DNA of 16,063 bases from Thiohalobacter sp. Lineage in GTDB: Bacteria; Pseudomonadota; Gammaproteobacteria; DSM-19610. Below, in pieces: positions 5,662 to 12,200 of this stretch. Positions within the stretch are counted from its first letter, which is position 1. Each line of letters begins with the position of its first letter. The notes under the pieces were generated by a model, which worked only from the letters and a program-made list of their open reading frames with translations, was not told where the DNA came from and searched no databases. Both the position numbers and the translations under genes were made by a program. Location of the stretch: NCBI GenBank assembly GCA_027080445.1, contig JALWRY010000316.1:1-16063 (forward strand), read 5' to 3'.

Positions 5662-7032
5662 ATGCCCATGAGCCAACCCACAATCACCAATGCCGCCCTT
5701 GCTGCACGCGATCTATCGGTCGTCTGGCACCCCTGTACGCAAATGAAGGATCACGAGCACTTACCGATGATCCCGATACGCCGTGGTGAAGGCGTCTGGC
5801 TGGAGGACTTCGAAGGCAAGCGTTACCTTGATGCGATCAGTTCCTGGTGGGTCAACCTGTTCGGGCATTGCAACCCGGACATCAATGCCGCGCTGGTCGA
5901 ACAACTCGGCACGCTGGAACACACCCTGCTGGCGGGTTTCACGCACCCGGCGGCGATTGAACTGGCCGAAAGGCTTGTCTCGGTAACGCCCGAAGGACTG
6001 GAAAAGGTTTTCTTTGCCGACAATGGCTCATCGGCCATCGAAGTCGCGCTCAAGATGAGCTTTCACTACTGGCTCAACCGGAACAAACCCGGCAAGACAA
6101 AATTTATTACCCTGGAGAACAGTTACCACGGCGAGACACTCGGCGCACTGGCGGTCGGTAACGTCGAACTCTACCGCGATACCTATGGCCCGCTGTTGAT
6201 GGAAACGATTCGCGTGCCCTCACCGGACTGTTACCTGCGCGAACAGGGCGAGTCCTGTGCTGACTACAGCCGGCGCGCATTCGTCCACATGGAACAGGCC
6301 CTCGAACGTCATGCCGACGAAGTGTGCGCCGTCATCGTCGAGCCACTGGTACAGTGCGCCGGCTCCATGCGCATGTACGACCCGGTTTATCTCGACCTGT
6401 TGCGGGAAGCCTGCGACCGTTACAACGTCCACCTTATTGCCGACGAAATCGCCGTCGGCTTTGGTCGCACCGGCACCCTGTTTGCCTGTGAACAGGCTGA
6501 CATCAGCCCGGACTTCATGTGCCTGTCCAAGGGACTCACCGGGGGTTACCTGCCCTTATCCACGGTACTGACCCGCGCATCGATCTACGAGGCTTTTTAC
6601 CAGGACTATGAAAAGCTCTCTGCTTTCCTGCACTCTCACAGCTACACCGGCAACGCACTGGCCTGTCGCGCGGCATTGGCAACGCTGGATATTTTTTCGA
6701 ATAACAACGTACTGGAAAACAATCATGCGCTTGCCGCGCACATGGCCTCTGCCACGGAAGATTTTCGTGAACACCCCCATGTCGCGGAAGTCCGCCAGAC
6801 CGGCATGATCCTCGCCATCGAACTGGTCAAGGACAAACCGGGCCGTGTGCCCTATGCCTGGCAGGAGCGGCGCGGGCTGGAGGTGTATCGCCACGGGCTG
6901 GAAAATTGTGTACTGCTGCGTCCACTGGGGAATGTCGTGTATTTCATGCCGCCTTACGTGATCAGCAAGGACGAAATCGACACCATGGTTCGCGTCGCCC
7001 GGGACGGCATACAAAAAGCCGTGGCAGACTGA
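5662..7032 (+). CDS. bioA: Adenosylmethionine-8-amino-7-oxononanoate aminotransferase
   Basis: BioA is the PLP enzyme of biotin synthesis that converts 8-amino-7-oxononanoate to 7,8-diaminononanoate, unusually using SAM as amino donor. The 456-residue protein has WHPCTQM (22-28), SSWWVNLFGH (60-69), the phosphate-binding GSS at 122-124, NSYHGETLGAL (153-163), ADEIAVGFGRTG (260-271) with Asp261 for the pyridine nitrogen, and the PLP lysine K290 in LSKGLTGGYLP. The position after WHP is Cys where E. coli BioA has Tyr (WHPYTSM); as I recall, pseudomonad BioA shares this Cys. A second ATG at 5668 is an alternative start, and neither start has a clear Shine-Dalgarno. It is isolated from bioFHCD but sits among genes of SAM metabolism. 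It overlaps rsmE by one base. Confidence 0.95.
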   Translation: MPMSQPTITNAALAARDLSVVWHPCTQMKDHEHLPMIPIRRGEGVWLEDFEGKRYLDAISSWWVNLFGHCNPDINAALVEQLGTLEHTLLAGFTHPAAIELAERLVSVTPEGLEKVFFADNGSSAIEVALKMSFHYWLNRNKPGKTKFITLENSYHGETLGALAVGNVELYRDTYGPLLMETIRVPSPDCYLREQGESCADYSRRAFVHMEQALERHADEVCAVIVEPLVQCAGSMRMYDPVYLDLLREACDRYNVHLIADEIAVGFGRTGTLFACEQADISPDFMCLSKGLTGGYLPLSTVLTRASIYEAFYQDYEKLSAFLHSHSYTGNALACRAALATLDIFSNNNVLENNHALAAHMASATEDFREHPHVAEVRQTGMILAIELVKDKPGRVPYAWQERRGLEVYRHGLENCVLLRPLGNVVYFMPPYVISKDEIDTMVRVARDGIQKAVAD

Positions 7033-7781
7033 TGCGGGTATCGCGCCTCTACATCGACCATCCGCTGTCTGAAAATACGGATGTAATGCTGGAAGCACAC
7101 AGCAGTCACTACCTGCTACGCGTACTTCGCCTGAAACCGGGCGATGCGCTGCTTGTCTTTAACGGTGACGGCCACGAATACAGTGCTACGCTGGAACAGG
7201 CGACAAGGAAGCAGGCGGCGCTGCGCTTGCGGGAAAAAACCTCGCCGCAACGCGAGTCGCCACTGTGTATCGAAATTGCCCAGGGCGTTGCCCGCGGCGA
7301 GCGCATGGATTTCGTTCTGCAAAAATCCGTAGAACTCGGGGCCAATATTATCAGCCCGCTGTGGACGCGACGCGCGCAGGTAAAACTCGATGGCAAACGT
7401 CTCGATAAACGCCTGTCTCACTGGCTCGGTGTGGTGCATTCGGCCTGTGAACAATCGGGACGGGTGCGCATACCGGCCCTGCAGGCGCCGCGTGATCTCG
7501 ACAGCTGGCTCACCACACCGTGGGAAGGCCAACAACTCGTGCTGTCACCCCGCGCAACTTCGACGCTGAAAGACCTGCAACCGGCAAGCCGCGTACGCGT
7601 ACTGGTTGGACCGGAGGGCGGCCTGGATGAGGGTGAAATCAGCAAGGCCGAGGCAAACGGCTTTCAAGCCATTCAACTCGGCCCGAGGATACTGCGCACG
7701 GAAACCGCGGCACTGGCAACGCTTGCAGCACTGCAAACGCTGTGGGGAGATCTTGCCGCTCAGTCCTCGTCAGACAACTGA
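7032..7781 (+). CDS. rsmE: 16S rRNA m3U1498 methyltransferase
   Basis: RsmE methylates N3 of uridine 1498 in helix 44 of 16S rRNA within the 30S subunit, using SAM. The 249-residue product has the N-terminal PUA-like domain (HYLLRVLRLKPGDALLVFNGDG, roughly residues 26-47). The SPOUT methyltransferase domain follows, with QKSVELG (97-103), the knot loop LVGPEGG (191-197) and LGPRILRTETA (216-226). The ATG at 7032 overlaps the bioA stop in a TGATG junction, which indicates translational coupling. An in-frame extension back to 6906 lies wholly inside bioA and adds no family sequence, so it was discarded. Its last 22 bases overlap the 3' end of the convergent chpC, and no terminator is visible there. 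Confidence 0.97.
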   Translation: MRVSRLYIDHPLSENTDVMLEAHSSHYLLRVLRLKPGDALLVFNGDGHEYSATLEQATRKQAALRLREKTSPQRESPLCIEIAQGVARGERMDFVLQKSVELGANIISPLWTRRAQVKLDGKRLDKRLSHWLGVVHSACEQSGRVRIPALQAPRDLDSWLTTPWEGQQLVLSPRATSTLKDLQPASRVRVLVGPEGGLDEGEISKAEANGFQAIQLGPRILRTETAALATLAALQTLWGDLAAQSSSDN

Positions 7782-8254
7782 CCCGACACGCCTTTCCAGA
7801 CTTCGGAGACAACGGTCTGCACCACAGCAAGGTTCGGCACCAGGGCCTGTTCGCTACCGATCTGCACGCAATCGGCCACCGTTTCGGGGAAATTGCCGGT
7901 TGCCATCAGCGAAGGGCCAAGTGCTTCCTCGTCAGCATTGAACAGGCGCGGGATACCCGATGTCACCATCGCATAGAATGGCAGCTCCGTACCCGCCTGA
8001 ACAGAATTGAGGATGGAGATACGCGCCCGGCCTCCACCTTGCGGCAGACTGAAGCCACACAGGCGCTCCATGGAGATAATCGGTAACTGCTGGTCCCGCC
8101 AGCGCAGACCGCCCAGCAACCAGTCGGGACCTGACTGGATCATATCCACCGGCTGGTAATTGATGACTTCCGCAATGGCGACATTAGGCAACAGCAGGTT
8201 GATACCTTCAAGCGGCACCCAGAGGCTTCGTACAGACTCAACAACGGCGTTCAT
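7760..8254 (-). CDS. chpC: CheW-like coupling protein of the Pil-Chp system (ChpC-like)
   Basis: This 164-residue protein is a single CheW domain, expected to link chemoreceptors to the ChpA kinase at the inner face of the membrane. The CheW pattern is visible: SLWVPLEGINLLLPNVAIAEV near the start, LLGGLRWRDQQLPIISM in the middle where CheW proteins have G-x-hydrophobic-x-W/R-G, and an alternating hydrophobic core after it. It is the last gene of the minus-strand block pilK-chpA-chpB-chpC, the same order as in Pseudomonas aeruginosa, which gives the name. The ATG at 8254-8252 has AGGGAG eight bases upstream. A GTG at 8263 in the same frame is possible but would overlap that Shine-Dalgarno. 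The domain is secure; the exact symbol rests on synteny. Confidence 0.85.
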   Translation of the reverse strand: MNAVVESVRSLWVPLEGINLLLPNVAIAEVINYQPVDMIQSGPDWLLGGLRWRDQQLPIISMERLCGFSLPQGGGRARISILNSVQAGTELPFYAMVTSGIPRLFNADEEALGPSLMATGNFPETVADCVQIGSEQALVPNLAVVQTVVSEVWKGVSGQLSDED

Positions 8255-8276
8255 ATCTACCACTCCCTGTCCAAAA

Positions 8277-9266
8277 TCAGTTTATACCAGGCTGAAACGG
8301 CTGGCAGCGTAGTGCCAGTTGTTTCGCCAGTTCCTGCGGTGTTCCACTAAATTCTACCGGGCAAGCCCGCCCGGCAGCGTCCGGCAGATTCGAGATCGTG
8401 CAGCTCTCGGCACTTTGCGTCCACACAAAGCCACCGTTTCCGGCCACCGCCGAGCAACCTCGTGAACCGTCCTCGCCCAGACCACTGAACAGGATAACGC
8501 CACAACGCTGCTGCCATTTATCCGCCACCTGTTCCAGTAGCGCATCGATATCCGGTTGACAAACCGAATTCCAGGCATGATCGGAGCGCCTCACAGTGAA
8601 CTGCTCACCCGGTTCGACCGCGCGTTCCGCCGGCACCATCCACACCTGGCCGGCTTCCAGGGTTTGTTCCTCGCCCATCAGGGCAACGGGCCAGCTGCTG
8701 CAACGATCCAGTTGCTCGACCAACAGGTCCTGGAACGCTTCGGAGATATGCTGCGCAACCAGCAGTACGACCGGAAGGTTCCCGGGTAATGCGGCGAGAA
8801 ACTCAGCCAGCGCCCGCGGCCCGCCGATCGATCCGCCCAGGACAATCACCCACGGAGTCGGACGCTCGACTTTGCTCTCAACGCCATCAACGACATGGAG
8901 TTCCGGGCGACTGTTTTGCGCAACATCAAGCTCCGCCTGCGGCAAGGCACGACGCGCCAGCGTCTGCAATTTATCCACCAGACGGCGACTCCAGATGCCA
9001 CCCTCGCCGATGCCGCCGTGGTTCAGCAGCACCGGCACCGGCGACTGCTGCAACAGACCGCGCACCTTGTTCCTGTCAACCGGCCTGTCATCCATGCCAA
9101 CCAGCAATACTTCAGCGCCATGCCAACTGTCCGGAAGCGGCAACTCCAGGATACCGTCAAGAACGACTTCTATTCCTTCGTCTTCCAGTACCGCGCGAAA
9201 ACCACTTCGCTCCGGCTCTCCTGCCAACACGGCAACACGCAGAACATCCTGTGGATATTCATCCAT
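8277..9266 (-). CDS. chpB: CheB-type receptor methylesterase (ChpB-like)
   Basis: The protein (329 residues) should remove methyl groups from the pilus chemoreceptor, opposing the PilK methyltransferase. The C-terminal CheB domain (about 137-325) keeps the full catalytic triad: Ser146 in GGSIGG, His173 in VAQHI, and Asp266 in SGLGEDGSRG. The N-terminal 130 residues look like a receiver-length domain but lack recognisable phosphorylation residues: the early acidic pair is replaced by LAGEPERSG, and there is no clear lysine in place. It may therefore act without phosphorylation, as I recall for other ChpB proteins. The ATG is seven bases after the chpA stop, and its GAGGAA Shine-Dalgarno lies inside the end of chpA, so translation is probably coupled. 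Confidence 0.92.
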   Translation of the reverse strand: MDEYPQDVLRVAVLAGEPERSGFRAVLEDEGIEVVLDGILELPLPDSWHGAEVLLVGMDDRPVDRNKVRGLLQQSPVPVLLNHGGIGEGGIWSRRLVDKLQTLARRALPQAELDVAQNSRPELHVVDGVESKVERPTPWVIVLGGSIGGPRALAEFLAALPGNLPVVLLVAQHISEAFQDLLVEQLDRCSSWPVALMGEEQTLEAGQVWMVPAERAVEPGEQFTVRRSDHAWNSVCQPDIDALLEQVADKWQQRCGVILFSGLGEDGSRGCSAVAGNGGFVWTQSAESCTISNLPDAAGRACPVEFSGTPQELAKQLALRCQPFQPGIN

Positions 9267-9273
9267 TAAAAAT

Positions 9274-12200
9274 TTATTCCTCGAGCAATTCCGTTATATT
9301 TTCCAGCAGGTCGCTTTCCTGGAACGGCTTACCCAGGTAGCGATTGACGCCAATCTGCATGGCGCGCTGGCGATGCTTGTCACCGGTACGTGACGTAATC
9401 ATGATAATCGGAATGTCGCGCAGGCGCGGCTCGTTACGAATATGGGTGGCAAGCTCGAAACCGTCCATGCGCGGCATCTCGATATCGAGCAACATGATAT
9501 CAGGAATATTCTCCTGCAACTTGGAAACCGCATCCACCCCGTCCTTGGCAGAAATCACGTTCATATCGTTGCGTTCGAGCAGTCGCGTGGTGACCTTACG
9601 CACCGTAATCGAATCATCGACCACCATAACTGTGACGCCCTCGCGCTGTGCAGACTGCTGCATTATCTCTTCAACCTGCGCCATCATACCCGGCGCCTGT
9701 CCACCCGCCCGCAACATGGCAATCATGTCGAGAATCATGACCACACGTCCATCGCCCAGGATGGTAGCCCCGGACACACCGCGAACGGTACTGATCTGTG
9801 GTCCCACCGATTTCACCACGATTTCGCGACTACCCAGCAGATTTTCGACGTGGAACGCCACGCCATGGTCGCCGGAACGCGCCAGCAGGACCGGCAAACG
9901 TTTCTGCGCAATGTCCAGGTGCGGCTGACTGGTCCCCAGCACGCTACCCAGGTGACGGACTTCGTACTCATAGCCACCGTAGTCAAAGCGTCCTGTCGGG
10001 TCATCGTAATACGCCTTGAGATCCTCGCGGCGCATGCGCACGATGCCTTCGATACTGGAAAGCGGGACCGCGTAGGTGTCCTCACCCACTTCGATGAGCA
10101 GGGCCTGGTTCAGCGCCAGGGTAAAGGGCAGACGTACCGTGAAGGTCGTACCCTGCCCCTGAACGGAGTCTATGTGTAGTGAACCACCAAGCTGTTTGAC
10201 CTCGCTGTTCACCACATCCATGCCGACACCGCGCCCGGACACCTGCGTCACCTTGTCCGCCGTACTGAAGCCGGTCTCGAGGATAAACTGAAGCACTTCA
10301 TTGTCGCTCAGCGTGGCATTTTCATCCATCAAACCACGCTCTATCGCCTTGCTGCGTATAGCATCCAGGTTGATGCCCGCGCCATCGTCGGACATCTTCA
10401 GCACCACGTCGGATGACTCGCGCTCAAACGTAATGCGGATCGTACCGGTTTCCGGCTTGCCGGCCGCTGCGCGCTGTTCCGGTGTTTCGATACCGTGTGA
10501 TATGGCATTGCGCAACATGTGTTCGATCGGCGCCACGATCCGGTCGACCACCGTGCGATCCATCTCGCCTTCGGCGCCCGACAGCTCCAGTTCGGCCTGT
10601 TTACCAAGCTCCTGGCAGGTCTGGCGAACAATACGGCGCATGCGCGGCGCCAGCCCGAGGAAAGGCACCATGCGGGTTCGCATCAACCCTTCCTGCAACT
10701 CGGTATTGACACGGGACTGCTGGAGCAGCAGTGTTTCTGACTCGCGGGTAATATTGTCGAGCAGTCCCTGCAGACTGCCAAGGTCGCTGCAACTTTCCAC
10801 CAGGGAACGCGACAGTTGCTGCATATGTGAGTAGCGATCCATTTCCAGCGGGTCGAATTCCTCACTCTCGGATTCTTCCTCCGCCTCGCGCTCATAACGG
10901 AACAGCACCTGCGCTTCTGTCTCGATCTCCAGCTTGCGCAATTGCTCGCGTACACGCGCGACCGTCTGTTCAAGTTCGACCAGATTGAAACGGTAGGCGC
11001 CAACCTGTTGTTCCAGGCGTGAACGGTAGATACTGATTTCACCGGCGTAATTGACCAGGTTATCCAGCAGTGAGGCCTTGACACGAACCAGTTCCTGGCT
11101 GACGCGTGAATGCGCCCGCCGCTCTTCTGTCTCACCGTCTTTCTCGACCGACACCGGCTTTGCCCGCGTGCCGGTCTTTTTCGCGCGTTTAGCCAGCGCC
11201 TTGCCTTCACGCAAGGCCTCGAGATCGGCAACCAGTGCGGGCTTGTCGGACAGGCGTTTTCGTTCGGAAACTTCTGACACCATATGTGTCAGCGTATCGT
11301 GTGCTTCCTCCAGCACCGAAAACATCACCTCATTCGGCTCGACAGCACCCTCACCCACCTTGACCATCAGTGATTCAACTGCATGGGCAAGATCGCCAAT
11401 CGCGCTGATATCCGCCATACGCGAACCACCTTTCAGGGTATGCAGCTCGCGTTGTAATTCTTCCATCAGCTCGCGGCTTTCCGGCTCGGCTTTCCAGTTT
11501 TGCAGCGTTTCTTCACTGTGTTCCAGAATGTCAGAGGCTTCCTCGAGAAAGACCTCCAGCAACTCCTGGTCTATTTCAGCATACGGGTCATCAACCGGCG
11601 CCACGTCTTCGGCTGTTGCCTCTGTCTCCGCTTCCACAGACCCGTCTGATTCATCCTGGCGGCTTCCCGACAATACACTGGCGCGCAATACCTGGAGTTC
11701 GTTGAGCAGGGCATCCGAAGTATCCAGCGGCCTGTGGGCACGCACATCTTCCAGCATACCGACCAGGGCATCCTGGGCATGTTGAACACCATCCAGCGCC
11801 CGTTCATTCGCGGTGGCGCCACAATCGTTCACCGATATGATCAACGACTCAACCGCATGCGCAAGATCGCCGATCGGACCAAGATCCGCCATGCGCGCGC
11901 CACCCTTGACCGTGTGCAGCGCACGTTGCAATTCAGCCAGTGCGTCATGGTCTTCACTGTCCATGCGCCAACGATCCAGCGCCGCATCACTTGTTTCAAG
12001 ATTCTCTTCACTTTCCTCGAGAAATATTTCCAGCAGTTCCGGGTCTATTTCTGCATAGGGATCGTCAGCAGGCCCGGACACTTCATCCGTCATTGCATCG
12101 GCGACGTCCTCAAGTTCATCAGCGGGGTTGACAGACGCATCCTGGTCACGGGATTTCTCGACAGGCGGTACAACAGCCTCACGCAGGGCGCGGACACGAT

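Noticed and set aside
6906..7031. In-frame extension of rsmE into bioA
   Set aside because: It adds residues unlike RsmE; the coupled TGATG start at 7032 gives the family's usual N-terminus.
8255..8263. GTG start for chpC
   Set aside because: It overlaps the AGGGAG that serves the ATG at 8254, so the ATG is preferred.
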